64,000 nt of DNA from Myxocyprinus asiaticus (Eukaryota > Chordata > Actinopteri > Cypriniformes > Catostomidae), in assembly GCF_019703515.2 (NCBI RefSeq), contig NC_059365.1:36723501-36787500 (forward strand). The letters are read 5' to 3'. A program made the position numbers and the translations under genes. The notes below the pieces were generated by a model. It was not told the origin of the DNA, ran no database searches, and was given only the letters and a program-made list of their open reading frames with translations. Of the stretch, positions 12,097-22,559 are shown piece by piece. Position 1 is the stretch's first letter; the number at the start of each line of letters is the position of its first letter.

Positions 12097-12523
12097 GACG
12101 GGAAACCCAGGGACGAGGGAACCCACTCACGTGGAGCTGGTAGAAAGACCACTCCATCCCCCAGTGGAGGGCCGGGTGGAAAATCTTTTGTTGCCTTTTT
12201 GTTTGATTTCGCCGTACGCCCAAATGGCTGCGGTACCCAACAGTTCAGCAAAAGAGCGGCTTCCTTCCTTCCTGGGTCACATACCCGGTGTGTACGGTCG
12301 TCACCACGACTACCATCCACGGGCTTTTTCTTGCAGGATTGGCGCTCCAGCAGTGCCCTTTCCACCCCTGAGCGCCCAGCTGTGGCACACAGCCGCCCCC
12401 GATGTGGCAGCCTCCACGGGTTACGAGGACAGGCCTCTTCCTCCCCATCTCAGGCTATTCCGGGGGTGGTCACAAGGAGCCAGGTAAGTGCTTCGATGTC
12501 CCTAGACTCAGCACGGCCACGAC

Positions 12524-12940
12524 GTGCTGTGGCACCTGTGCTCAGGCCCCATTCGCATTCTCAACTATCTCGACGACTGGCTAATCTTAGCTCACTCTCG
12601 AGACGGGTTATGTGCACACAGGGACCTGGTGCTCTCACACCTCAGCCGACTAGGGCTTCGGGTCAACTGGGAAAAGAGCAAGCTCCTCCCGGTTCAGAGC
12701 ATCTCTTTTCTCGGTTTGGAGTTGGACTCAGTCTCCTTGACGGCGCGCCTTATGAATGAGCGCGCCCAGTCAGTGCTGGCCTGTTTGAAGGTGTTCAAAC
12801 AGAAAATAGCGGTTCCACTGAAACTTTTTCAGAGGCTCCTGGGGCATATGGCATCCTCAGCGGTGGCCACCCTGCTCGGGTTGATGCATAGGAGGCCGCT
12901 TCAGCACTGGCTCCAGACTCGAGTCCCGAGACGGGCATGA
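12524..12940 (+). pseudogene. DIRS reverse transcriptase, C-terminal part
   Basis: 138 aa. LNYLDDWLILAHS carries the YLDD catalytic motif (12,566-12,577), followed by GLRVNWEKSKL and the thumb-like FLGLELDS region. The fingers and first catalytic Asp of RT are absent upstream: sequence passes from the gag tail and unrecognised DNA (12,100-12,520) straight into the palm. The copy therefore has an internal deletion. Confidence 0.8.
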
Positions 12941-12958
12941 CGCCACGGGACACACCGC

Positions 12959-13470
12959 GTGGCCATTACGTCAGTCTGTCACCGTCTTTTCAGCCCTTGG
13001 ACCGACCTCTCGTTTCTACGAGCAGGTGTTCCCCTAGAACTGGTCTCCAGGCGTGTCGTGGTCATGACAGAAGCCTCCAAAATGGGCTGGGGCGCTGTTT
13101 GCAACGGGCACGCAGCCGCCAGTCACTGGATGGATCCGCAACTGCGTTGGCACATCAACTGCCTCGAGTTACTGGCAATTCTGCTCGCCCTGCGGAGGTT
13201 CCGTCGTTGATCCAGGGCAAGCACATGCTAGTTCGGACGGACAGCACGGCAGCGGTAGCATATGTCAACCGCCAAGGCGGTCTGCACTCTCGCTGTATGT
13301 CACAACTCGCCCGCCGTCTCCTTCTCCGGAGTCGGCAGCACTTCAAGTCACTGCGAGCCACTCACATCCCGGGCAACCTCAACACTACAGTGGACGCGCT
13401 GTCACGGCAGGTTTCCCTCAGGGAAGAGTGGAGACTCCACCCTCAGGTGGTTCAGCTGATTTGGAGTTGA
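12959..13470 (+). pseudogene. DIRS RNase H, frameshifted
   Basis: The first half reads in one frame to 13,210 (VVVMTEASKMGWGAVCNG, then NCLELLAILLAL). The second half reads in another frame to 13,470 (VRTDSTAAVAYVNRQGG, then HIPGNLNTTVDALSR). This is the acidic-residue pattern of RNase H with one frameshift near 13,200. The usual Asp of TDAS is Glu here. Confidence 0.75.
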
Positions 13471-13479
13471 TTCGGTCGG

Positions 13480-13857
13480 GTACAGGTGGACCTGTTCGCC
13501 TCCCAATAATCCTCCCACTGCCCGCTCTGGTACGCCCTCACCGAGGCTCCCCTCGGCATAGACGTGCTGGTACACAGCTGGCCCCCTGGCATTCGCAAAT
13601 ATGCGTTTCCCCCAGTGAGCCTGCTTGCACAGACCCTGTGCAAGGTCAGGGAGGACGAGGAGCAGGTCGTCCTGGTAGCACCCTACTGGCCCACCCAGAT
13701 GTGGTTCTCGGGCCTCACGCTCCTTGCGACAGCTCCCCCCTGGCAAATTCCCCTGAGGAAGGACCTTCTTTCTCAGGGATGGGGCACCCTCTGGCACCCG
13801 CACCCAGACCTCTGGAATCTCCATGTCTGGTCCCTGGACGGGATGCGGAAGACCTAA
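13480..13857 (+). pseudogene. DIRS post-RNase H region
   Basis: Begins VQVDLFASQ, followed by two stops, and continues as YAFPPVSLLAQTL and VVLVAPYWPTQMWF to a stop at 13,855-13,857. DIRS-group elements are described as carrying a methyltransferase-like domain after RNase H and this segment occupies that place. I cannot confirm catalytic motifs from sequence alone. Confidence 0.5.
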
Positions 13858-14863
13858 GTGGCCTACCACCCGCGGTGGTAGACATGATCACTCAGGCTAG
13901 GGCCCCCTCTACGAGGCGCCTGTATGCCTTTAAGTGCCATCTATTCGCTAAGTGGTGTTCTTCTCGACACGAAGACCCCCAGAGATGCGCAGTCGGATCA
14001 GTGCTTTCCTTCCTGCAGAAGAGGCTGGAAGGGAGGCTGTCCCCTTCCACCTTGAAGGTGTACGTTGCTGCCATAGCAGCACACCACAACGCAGTTGACG
14101 GTAAGTCCTTAGGGAAGCACGACCTGATCATCAGGTTCCTAAGAGGCGCCAGGAGGCTGAATCCCTCCAGACCGCCCCTCGTTCCCTCATGGAATCTCTC
14201 CGTAGTTCTTCAGGGTCTACAGAGAGCCCCCTTTGAGCCTTTGCAGTCAGCTGAGCTTAAGGCACTCTCCTTGAAGACTGCCCTCCTGACTGCACTCACT
14301 TCCATCAAGAGGGTAGGTGAACTGCAAGCGTTCTCTGTCAGCGAAATGTGCCTGGAGTTCGGTCCGGGCTATTCTCACGTGATCCTGAGACCCCGACCGG
14401 GCTATGTGCCCAAGGTTCCCACCACTCCTTTTAGGGACCAGGTGGTGAACCTGCAAGCGCTGCCTCAAGAGGAGGAAGACCCAGCCCTGTCGTTGCTGTG
14501 TCCGGTGCGCGCTTTACGCATCTATTTGGATCGCACGCAGAGCTTTAGAGTCTCTGAGCAGCTCTTTGTCTGCTTTGGTGCACAGCGGAAAGGAAGCGCT
14601 GTCTCCAAGCAGAGGATCGCCCACTGGCTCGTTGATGCCATAACCATGCATATCTCGCCCAAAACATGCCACCCCCGGTAGGGCTACGAGCCCATTCTAC
14701 CCGTGGTGTAGCGGCTTCTTGGGCCCTGGCCAGAGGTGCCTCTCTAACAGACATTTGCAGAGCAGCGGGCTGGGCAACACCCAACACCTTTGCAAGGTTC
14801 TACAACCTCTGGGTGGAACCGGATTCGTTCCAGGTAGTGGCACGCAACACAAGCGGATAAGCC
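13858..14863 (+). pseudogene. DIRS tyrosine recombinase, one frameshift
   Basis: The enzyme integrates the circular DNA copy by site-specific recombination. The main frame (to 14,681) has an N-terminal core-binding region (STRRLYAFKCHLFAKWC, STLKVYVAAIAAHH) and the first catalytic Arg in SIKRVGELQ (14,310-14,312). The C-terminus continues in the frame of 14,666-14,860 with HSTRG (His 14,693-14,695, Arg 14,702-14,704), GWATPNTFARFY and the nucleophile Tyr (14,801-14,803). All four signature residues (R, H, R, Y) are present, so damage is limited to a frameshift near 14,670-14,680. Confidence 0.85.
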
Positions 14864-15602
14864 CGGGATAGCCGGCCGGGTGTATCGCTTGCACATAGCG
14901 CCTTCCACCTCCTTTTGAGCTGAAGATGTGCGCCATTAATTCCCAGTAGTGTTCAAAAAATATGTTCCCTGGTTGACTTCCTCCGAGCCCTGTGGCAGTC
15001 GAGTTTTCGGAGAGACTCACTGCCGGCCCAGTACACGCGCTAACTAAGAGCCCTGTTCTGGGGTAGGTGCTTCGCATGTGGTGGTTCCCTGTAAGGCTAA
15101 ACCCCATGCGATCTATATCTTCCGCTAGTTCGTTTCCCTGCTGGCAAACTGCGTCTTCCTTGGGCAGAGCCATGTTTGTATTAACTCCTCCCCCATTGGG
15201 AAGGATCTACCTTGAAGGCTCTCCACATGGTTGGAAAGACCATGTGACGTATTTTTCCACTTAAAAATATCCCCCCCTCTCTTGGGGCGAGGTGTGGTCT
15301 CCGCGGTGTCCTCCCCTTGGGAGGGACACCCCCCAACTAGACCTGGCGGCCCAGTCGGATAATCCCCCTTCTTTTTTAGGGAGTGGAAAAAGAGAAGGGG
15401 AAAAGAGGCCACGACTGGGCTAAGCCTGTCTCTATCATTGGGTAGTCGACTTGTCCCCAAAAAGGGCCATTCGACACTCATAACTGTGTTGGGGGAGGTT
15501 ACGTGTCGACCTGGTGTGCTAGCTATGAAGCACACAGCAAGTCTGCCCACCACACACCGCCAGTTCACATAACACAGTTCAGCCTTGTGGCATTTTGTAA
15601 AG

Positions 15603-15712
15603 GGACCCCTAGTGTCACTACATCGACACCAACGTCGAGTGAGTGACAGATAGGGAACGTCATGGTTACTGGTGTAACCTCCATTCCTTGATGGAGAGAA
15701 CGAGACGTTGGT
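15603..15712. repeat. Internal complementary region of the inner DIRS
   Basis: 15,603-15,656 is the reverse complement of the left terminus and 15,658-15,712 is the reverse complement of the right terminus. The two are fused through gggaacgtc. This is the signature DIRS arrangement, thought to template completion of the ends and circle closure. Confidence 0.88.
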
Positions 15713-15779
15713 CCCTCCTGCCACAATGCTGAACTACCCGCTGAAATGGCCGGACCTTATATCGGCTCCTCAGCGTAAA

Positions 15780-15982
15780 ACCTGAATGAGTGGTTGCATA
15801 CCAGCTCCTTTTATACCTGTATGTCCGGGGGAGTGGCATGCAAATACCACTCGCCAGTTTTCATTGGCCTTTTATCAAAGACCAGAGGTGTCTCGGGCTC
15901 CCAAGAGTGACCCCTAGTGTCACTACATCGACACCAACGTTTCGTTCCCTCCATCAGGAGGTTACACCAGTAACCATGACGT
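15780..15982 (-). repeat. Right inverted terminal repeat of the inner DIRS
   Basis: Reverse complement of the left repeat, plus a right-specific terminus of about 40 bp ending gtaaccatgacgtt. Outer-element sequence resumes immediately after it. Confidence 0.88.
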
Positions 15983-16025
15983 TTTCCTACTAAAAGAGTG
16001 GCACAGACGGAGCGTCTTTTTAAAG

Positions 16026-16800
16026 ATGCCTTTCCATCTGTGTATAATTCTTGGTTGCGGTCACTATCTCTCCGCTTCTGATGGCCATGATCGCTGTCTC
16101 ACGTGCTTGGGTGCTGCCCATGCGGAGACATCATTCATGGATGGGTCATGTCCTCAATGCAAGAACATGACCTTGGCAACTTCAGAGGGAAAGCCACCCC
16201 AGCAGCTCCCCGCCTCGGTCCTTCTACCTACGGGTACTTGGGGTGGTTAGCACTGGGGGCGATTAGGGGACCTCAATGGGAGCTTCTCTGCTGGGAAACC
16301 CCCCACAGACCTCCCATTCCCTAGTACGCTTGTGTGCCCTGGTCGAGTTCTGGGATGAGACTGCCGGCTCATCTCAAGGCGAATTCGTGATCTCATTCGG
16401 GGCTCACGAAGAGGATGAGCTCTCAATCACAGCATCGGAGGGACGGATACAGATGGATGCGATAGAGCCTGTCCCTCCTGCCGAGATGAAGAAGGGGTTT
16501 TACAGCCCCTACTTCATCGTACCAAAGAAAGGTGTGGGTTGCGGCCAATCTTGGACCTGCGAGACTGAACCAGGCCTTGCACAGACTCCCGTTCAAGATG
16601 CTGATGCAAAAACACATTTTTGCAAGCGTCCGGCATCAAGATTGGTTCGCGGCGGTAGACCTGAAGGACACGTACTTCCACATCTCGGTTTTACCTCGAC
16701 ACAGGCCCTTCCTGCGGTTTGCTTTCGAGGGCCGGGTGTACCAGTACAAGGTCCTCCCCTTCGGTCTGTCCCTGACACCTCGCGCCTTCACTAAAGCCGC
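16026..16800 (+). pseudogene. Outer DIRS gag start fused to RT N-terminal part
   Basis: Starts like inner gag (DGHDRCLTCLGAAHAE) but after DELSITASEG jumps to the RT linker (EPVPPAEMKKGFYSPYF), deleting most of gag. RT motifs VDLKDTYFHIS (first catalytic Asp) and VLPFGLSLTPRAF follow in another frame after a frameshift near 16,535. The RT palm with YLDD is missing. This is the RT part that the inner copy lacks. Confidence 0.75.
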
Positions 16801-17033
16801 AGACGCTGTGCAAGGTCAGGGAGGACGAGGAGCAGGTCATCCTAGTAGCACCTTACTGGCCCACCCAGACATGGTTCTCAGACCTCACGCTCCTCGCAAC
16901 AGCCACACCCCTGGTGAATTCCCCTGAGGAAGTCCTCCTTACTCAGGGACGGGGCACCATCTGGCACCCACGACCAGACCTCTGGAATCTCCACGTCTGG
17001 CCCTTGGACAGGACGCAGAAGACCTAAGTGGTG
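16801..17033 (+). pseudogene. Outer DIRS post-RNase H remnant
   Basis: From ctgtgcaaggtcaggg onward it parallels inner 13,635-13,857, including the stop after the ACGCAGAAGACC string. The following sequence then joins a region matching inner position about 15,350, so the recombinase is deleted. Confidence 0.7.
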
Positions 17034-17282
17034 ACCCCCAGCTGAATGATTTTTCCTTTTGGGAAGAAGAAAGAGAAGAGGCCGCGGCTGGGGCAGCCGG
17101 TCCCCATTTTTTGGGCAGTCGACTTGTCCCCGAGGTGCAGGGGACCGTACGATGCTCGTAAGAGTGTTGGGGGAGGTTACGTGACAGCCGGGTGCGCTGG
17201 CTACAAGGCACACAATGGTCTGCCCGTCTCACACCGCCAGTTCATGTAACACAGTTCAGCTAGTTGTGGCATTTTTTATAGG

Positions 17283-17392
17283 GACCCCTAGTGTCACTAC
17301 ATCGACACAACGTCGAGTGAGTGACAGATAGGGAATGTCTTGGTTACTTTCGTAACCTCCATTCCCTGATGGAGGGAACAAGACATTGTGTC
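17283..17392. repeat. Internal complementary region of the outer DIRS
   Basis: Same arrangement as in the inner copy. The first half is complementary to the outer left end near 9,840-9,893 and the second half to the outer right end near 17,600-17,659, joined through gggaatgtc. Confidence 0.85.
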
Positions 17393-17459
17393 CCTCCTGC
17401 CACAACACTGAACTACCCGCTGAAATGGCCGGGACCTTGTCTCAGCTCCTCAGCACAAA

Positions 17460-17659
17460 ACCTGAATGAGTGGTTGCAAGCCAGCTCCATTTATACCCGG
17501 GGGAGTGGCATGCAAATTCCACTTCCAATTCCCATTGGCCTTTTCTCAAAGATCAGAGGTGTTTGGGGCTCCCAAGGGCGACCCCTAGTGTCACTACATT
17601 GACACAAAGTCTCGTTCCCTCCATCAGGGAACGGAGGTTACGAAAGTAACCAGGATGTT
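17460..17659 (-). repeat. Right inverted terminal repeat of the outer DIRS
   Basis: Reverse complement of the outer left repeat from cctgaatgagtggttgc to the terminus at ccaggatgtt. The following run of T is host flank. Confidence 0.85.
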
Positions 17660-18120
17660 TGTTTTTTTTTGGCTTATATCAGTGTGGCTTGTTTGGGAAC
17701 TAGTCATATGATTCAAGCTTTGCAAAGGAACTGATATTGAAGGATGGGGCAGTTAAAAACACTATTGGACCTGATCGCAAAACAGTAAGTAATAGTTCCG
17801 TTCATGAATATTTCAAATGTTGTGACTCTTTGATAGTTTATTGTGCTGAGTGTTAACAGTTATGCTTGAGATGAACAGTTTAATATTTTCGGATGCAATG
17901 TGTTGGATGTGTGTTATGTATAAACCCTGAAATGTAGTTTTATAATGTTGTGGAGCTTTGTTCCTTATCTTCTGATTGAGTGTCAAATATTGCTGTACGA
18001 TATATGAGGGGCTGCACAAACTTAGCCAATCATAACAGTGGGCCTTTACGTTGAAGTTTTAAGGAGACACTTAGGCCAAAACCAAACGTTTCAGTCTGAG
18101 GGCCAGAGTCAGGGTGGAAA
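17660..18120. other. No recognised feature
   Basis: Spacer between the DIRS nest and the Gypsy remnant. Confidence 0.4.
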
Positions 18121-18132
18121 ATTATAATATAT

Positions 18133-18462
18133 TTGTGGTGATGGCGCGTGGCCGAGCGACGTCTCTGGAGAGCGAGGCCGGGAGAGGAAAAGCGGTAAGG
18201 ATTGACACCTGGGGGGAATTAACTCTAACAGCTGTTTTGTGTTACAGTGAAGAGCTGGAGAGAGATAAAAAGGCAGCCAGAGCTGCAGTTGTGGAGAGAG
18301 AGACCTGAGTCCTAGAACGGCATGGACTGCACTGACAGAGAGTGCTTTTCGTTTAAGTTTTGAGCTACTGAGTTTTTGTTGTGTGTGTGTTGAAAAGCGG
18401 CACAAAAAATAAATAACCTGAAAGTGTGTAAGCTGGTTCCCACTTCCTCATTTTCCCTGAAT
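18133..18462 (+). repeat. LTR copy, + orientation
   Basis: Starts near tgtggtgatggcgc and ends near gcttcctcattttccc. It includes gataaaaaggcagcc and the aaataaataacc poly(A)-like signal. It matches the reverse complement of 19,592-19,932 over about 330 bp. Confidence 0.7.
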
Positions 18463-18464
18463 AA

Positions 18465-18871
18465 AGTAGTAAATGCCGGCCAATTCGTACCCAAGATTAG
18501 TGGATGGGAGAGGCGGGGACTAACCACAGCCTCGACACTATGCTTTGTCCCTGAAATTGAATAATGACCATCACTAAAGGGTAATCTTAATACCCTCGAG
18601 CACACACCTTACCTTCACCCGCCGGCCTGTATCCAAATCCTCCGATTGAACCAAGCTTTGGTGAATAGAGGTTTGATTACAACCTGGATCCACCAAGGCT
18701 TGGTATGTACCACCCTTAATACTCAACCTGGGGAGGAGAGCGGAGAGAGATGGGGGAACCGGCTGGTTAAAAGGTCCCTGGGACCAGGGAGCCGGGTTTG
18801 GGGGAACAACTTCCTGTTTCCGGGAAGTAGGGACAGGACGGGGAAAACAAGAGGGGGAGGAGGGAGAAGGG

Positions 18872-18905
<34 letters not shown>

Positions 18906-19580
18906 CTCGCTGGCCCCCTGATATGCCGCTAAGTGGCCCTTAGATGACGGGCAGTGGCACTGGACCCATTCTGCCATCCCTTTCGGCAGTCAAGAGGTGA
19001 ATTGCTCCAGTACCACCAGATTGATCACTGCCATGGCATCACATCCTGCTGCCAGCAGCCACTGCCGGCAGAAATAATGGAGATGTTGCACAAATGCAAA
19101 CGGGCGGCCGAGCTCGTCAAGTGTCAGCGAGCGGAAGTGCTGCCGATGCTTTTCTGGGCTGCAGCCGACCAGCTGCAAGTCACACTGGAAGCTGTTGGGC
19201 ACACGAGTTGAGCCTCCCCAGTCAACAGCGGCAAGAGGCGGACCATCCACTGGTTGTTGGGTCATCCCCAGGATTCGGCCTTCTGCTCGAACTCGATAAA
19301 GGCCTCTGGGTCGCCCTCCGGGCCCATCTTCATGAGTGTGACATGGGGAATGGCTGAAGATGTGGCCGGGGTCGTGGCTGAAGTTCCCCCTGGGGTACTA
19401 AGCTCCATAACACCTTCTGGTCCTCAGCTTGGGCCTGAAGGAGCACCTGGAACCACTGTTCTTGCTCTGTGCATAGGTCCAGGAGGGCCTGGTGCTGGGT
19501 TTGGTGGATACCAGCGAGGGTCTTTATCACCTCGGTCAGCGGCGAGGACTCCTTCCTCTTGCCGGGTTTTGACACCACTG
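18465..19580 (-). pseudogene. Gypsy gag-protease fragment
   Basis: The gag N-terminus is intact for 82 codons (19,578 down to 19,330: VIKTLAGIHQTQHQALLDLC). It continues with frame changes through DPEAFIEFEQ and VRLLPLLTGEAQL, a broken CCHC-like element (CHCPSSKGHLAAY) near 18,955, and protease-like HSVEAVVSPRLSHPLILGTN at about 18,530. RT, RNase H and integrase are absent. Stops and frameshifts make it dead. Confidence 0.7.
18871..18899 (+). repeat. (GA)n microsatellite
   Basis: Uninterrupted ga dinucleotides, about 29 bp, inside the Gypsy remnant. Confidence 0.95.
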
Positions 19581-19591
19581 TAACACTTTCA

Positions 19592-19932
19592 AGGTCAGTT
19601 CAGGGTAACGAGGAAGCGGGAACCAGCTTACACACATTCAGGTTATTTATTTTTCGTGCCACTTTTCAGCGCACACACAACAAAAACTCAGTAGCTCAAA
19701 ACATAAGCGAAAAGCACTCTCTGTCACTGCAGTCCATGCCATTCTAGGACTCAGATCTCTCTCTCCACAACTGCGGCTCTGGCTGCTCTTTATCTCTCTC
19801 CAGCTCTTCACTTTAACACAAAACATCTGTTAGTGATAATTCCCCCCAGGTGTCAATCCTTACCGCTCTTCCTCTCCCGGCCTCGCTCTCCACAGACGTT
19901 GTTCGGCCATGCCCCTATCACCACAATATTAC
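19592..19932 (-). repeat. LTR copy, - orientation
   Basis: Inverted partner of 18,133-18,462. It stands in the correct place and orientation to be the 5' LTR of the gag lying to its left. Confidence 0.7.
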
Positions 19933-19999
19933 TAAATTACTATTTTGGTGCAAAAACAAACTTTACAAACATTATCAGTGGACCTCAGGGAAGATAAAA

Positions 20000-21825
20000 T
20001 TATTTTAAAAAATAGTATTTGATAACATCAGGCATTTCATCAGTATCATGTGGTCAGAAGCAAATGATCAGACTCCAGTCACCGCAATCTCACTTGATGC
20101 TGAGAAGGTGTTTGATATGGCAGAATGTGATCTTTTTAAGATTTTGGAAATATACAGGTTTGGGAATACTTTTATTGGATGGATTAAGTTACTTTATAGA
20201 CACCCGCTAGTGGCGGTACAAATAAATGGATTAATTTCAGATTATTTTACACTGGATAGGGGCATCCGGCATGGTTGCCCTCTTTCCCCATTATTGTTTC
20301 TGTCTTGTCCTGGAACCATTAGCAGCCACGATAAGGAAGATGATTTTCCAGGGGTGGTGGTGGAAGGTATGGCGCACAAGCTTTTGCTTTACGCTTATGA
20401 TATTATATTATTCATCTCCAACCCAGTTAGATCTATGCCTTGCCTCAACAGAATTCTTATTTCTGTGTAAAAGTTCCAAAAGTCAGTTGGTCTAAATTTT
20501 AAGCTGTGGCTCTGACAGCATACTGCCCAGTAACGGCTTTTCAGCCGGGCGCCTTCCAGTGGCCCAAACAGTTCATTAAGTATTTGGGCATTTTATTCAC
20601 AGCAAATTTGTCTGATTTAGTTAGAGTTAATTTTGACCCTTAATAAAAAGGTTTTCGAGCGATGTGGGCAGGTGGACTTCATTACATTTATCTATGATTG
20701 GGAAGGATAATGTTATTAAAATGAATTGTATTCCAAAATGTAACTAACTGCTACAGTCTCTCCCTGTAGATGTCCCCCTCTCTTATTTCAAGCAATTTGA
20801 TAGCATAGCGAAGTCCTTCATTTGGAATGGTAAGCATCCCAGATTACATTTCAATAAGTTACATAGGCCGATTGACAAAGATGGGCTAGGCCTACCCAAG
20901 ATTTTGTTTTATTATTATCCATTCGGTCTCAGACATTTGGCTCATTGATTGCTTCCACCTGAGAGAGCCCCTCCCTGGTTTTGTATTGAACAGGAAGTTC
21001 TTGCCCCTGTTTCGCCATTGCAAAGCCTTTCTATCAAACTAATCGGAAAAGTTAAGTTACACCCCTTTACCTCGCATTTGCACTCGGTATGGACAAAAGT
21101 GTCCAGAGTGTTTAATTCGGACATTTATTTAAATGTTGCCTCAAGCATATGGCAGAACCCAAAATTATGTATCAATAAGTCCCCTTTCTGCTGGTTAGAG
21201 TGGATTGTGAGTGAGGTTACTACACTTGGTGCCCTATATGAGAGTGTTGAGATCTTCTGAAAATTTGGTTCAACATTTTGGGATTCCCAGATCTCAGTTT
21301 AATAGGTATTTACAGCTGCGCCACCTGCTCTGTACTATTTTTGGGAGTAGCATACACCCCCCTAAAGCGGCAGATACTCTGGGAATGGTGATTACTGCTT
21401 TTGGAAAAGGCCATGAAGCATCAATGTATTACTCTAATTCAGAGTCTGGGGGACAGAGCTTTAACTTCTATCAAGAGATTATGGGAGAAAGATTTAAATT
21501 TGGTATTGGAGGAGGGAGTGTGGGCTAGGATTCTAAAAAAACGTCAAGTCTGCATCTAGAGATGCAAGGGTGAGCCTTATGCTATTCAAGATTTTACATA
21601 GATTTTATTGGACCCCCTCTAGATTGTATAGGCTTGGTCTTAAAGACACACCCCCATGCTGGCAATGCCAATCGGAGGATGGAGAGACGGCCCATGTATT
21701 TTGGTGGTGTGTTGAGATCGAGGAGGGGTGTTTGTGGCTTTAAATGTTGATTCTATGTATACATGTTTTGCTTTTCTTTATTTATTGTAGGAATCAATAA
21801 AAAATATTAATTACAAAAAAGAACC
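20000..21825 (+). mobile_element. L1-clade LINE fragment, RT to 3' end
   Basis: Decayed ORF2: AISLDAEKVFDMAE (RT), RHGCPLSPLLF, then YAYDIILFIS where YADD would be expected. A C-terminal region follows with IPRSQFNRYLQLRHLL and a terminal CWQCQSEDGETAHVFWWC motif typical of L1/Tx1-type elements. The 3' end runs out in aatcaataaaaaatattaa and an A-rich/C-rich tail. Multiple frameshifts; the 5' half is missing. Confidence 0.8.
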
Positions 21826-22559
21826 CCCCCCCCCCCAAAAAAAGAAAAAAAATTGTATTTCATGACCCCTTTAATGGTTTGACATTGTTTGTCTCCAGAG
21901 CCAAGTGGTGATGTGAGACAGGTGTAATTTGCGCATGCGACAGTAAGTGGCGCTCCAGACACATGAGTCACAAGAGAGAACCAGAAGAGATGTTGAGCAC
22001 ATCTGATCATATCTGTACCAATCTAAAGCAAGCAGCGGTCTATATAATTTTATATCAGGAGTATCTTTTGTTTCTTTTCTTATAAATTAAAAATTGTAAT
22101 CCTGCTAGTAATTCCAAGTCTAAAAAAAATAACTGTAATCTGATTACAGTTACACATTTTTGTATTCTAATTACGTAACACTGATACAAGTATTCTGTTA
22201 CTCCCCAAGCCTGGTAATGTGTTATAGTAAAAGCCTTTAGAAGCCATAAGATGACGTTGCATGTGGAACAGGGCGAAAAGTAAGTGTTTATATTTGTTTT
22301 GCTCGTGATTTGTGTGAAAGAGAATCAAGGTCCTCGTTGTTGTAGCACCTCTGGTGTTCATTTCACCAGAAAACTGTCGCGAAATATACAATGAGCCACG
22401 TAAAAATAATTTTACAAAAATGTAGGTATAGTAGGGTGTTTCTATAACACTAGGTAAAAGCATAGCATAGCTAGGATAATTTAGTCTTGAAGAAAAATGG
22501 TGAAAAATGTTGGAAAGATGGGTTCAAATTGAAATCTGACGTTTAATTGCAATCTTTTG
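21826..22559. other. Spacer with poly-C run and MITE-like fragment
   Basis: A C-run at about 21,825-21,836 adjoins the LINE tail. 22,100-22,215 has gtaatctgattacagttac and a ttactccccaagcctg terminus resembling family F. No gene is seen. Confidence 0.45.

Larger units (their letters stand above)
10208..15982 (+). mobile_element. Inner DIRS-type retrotransposon nested in the outer copy
   Basis: Order on the + strand: left inverted repeat, gag, RT (N-terminal part missing), RNase H, post-RNase H region, tyrosine recombinase, internal complementary region (15,603-15,712), right inverted repeat. A block of about 175 bp is shared in inverted orientation near the two ends (about 10,230-10,407 and 15,780-15,941). 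No target duplication is seen, as expected for recombinase insertion. Frameshifts in gag, pol and the recombinase make it inactive. It lies in the same orientation as the outer element. Confidence 0.9.
9838..17659 (+). mobile_element. Outer DIRS-type retrotransposon, interrupted and internally deleted
   Basis: DIRS elements are retrotransposons that insert through a tyrosine recombinase and end in inverted repeats. The left terminus starts cattt/ccctatctgtc and the right terminus ends ccaggatgtt/tgttt. The left inverted repeat (9,838-10,207) is followed by the inserted inner element. The outer copy resumes at about 15,983 with the start of gag, then RT, the post-RNase H region and an internal complementary region at 17,283-17,392. 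Compared with the inner copy it has lost most of gag, everything from the end of its RT segment through RNase H, and the recombinase. It is non-autonomous. Confidence 0.85.
18121..19935 (-). mobile_element. Rearranged Gypsy-type LTR retrotransposon fragment with inverted LTRs
   Basis: On the - strand an LTR (19,932 to 19,592) is followed by a primer-site-like ggtgtcaaaacccgg, gag, a degenerate zinc knuckle and protease sequence ending near 18,465. There the second LTR begins, but reverse-complemented relative to the first. Normal elements have direct LTRs and a full pol, so this is a rearranged or composite remnant. Confidence 0.75.

Noticed and set aside
7331..22215. One ancient MITE split by 15 kb of later insertions
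   Set aside because: Similar taac/gtta ends exist at both places and both sides have a catgacccttta string, but such ends are common and intermediate pieces do not line up convincingly.
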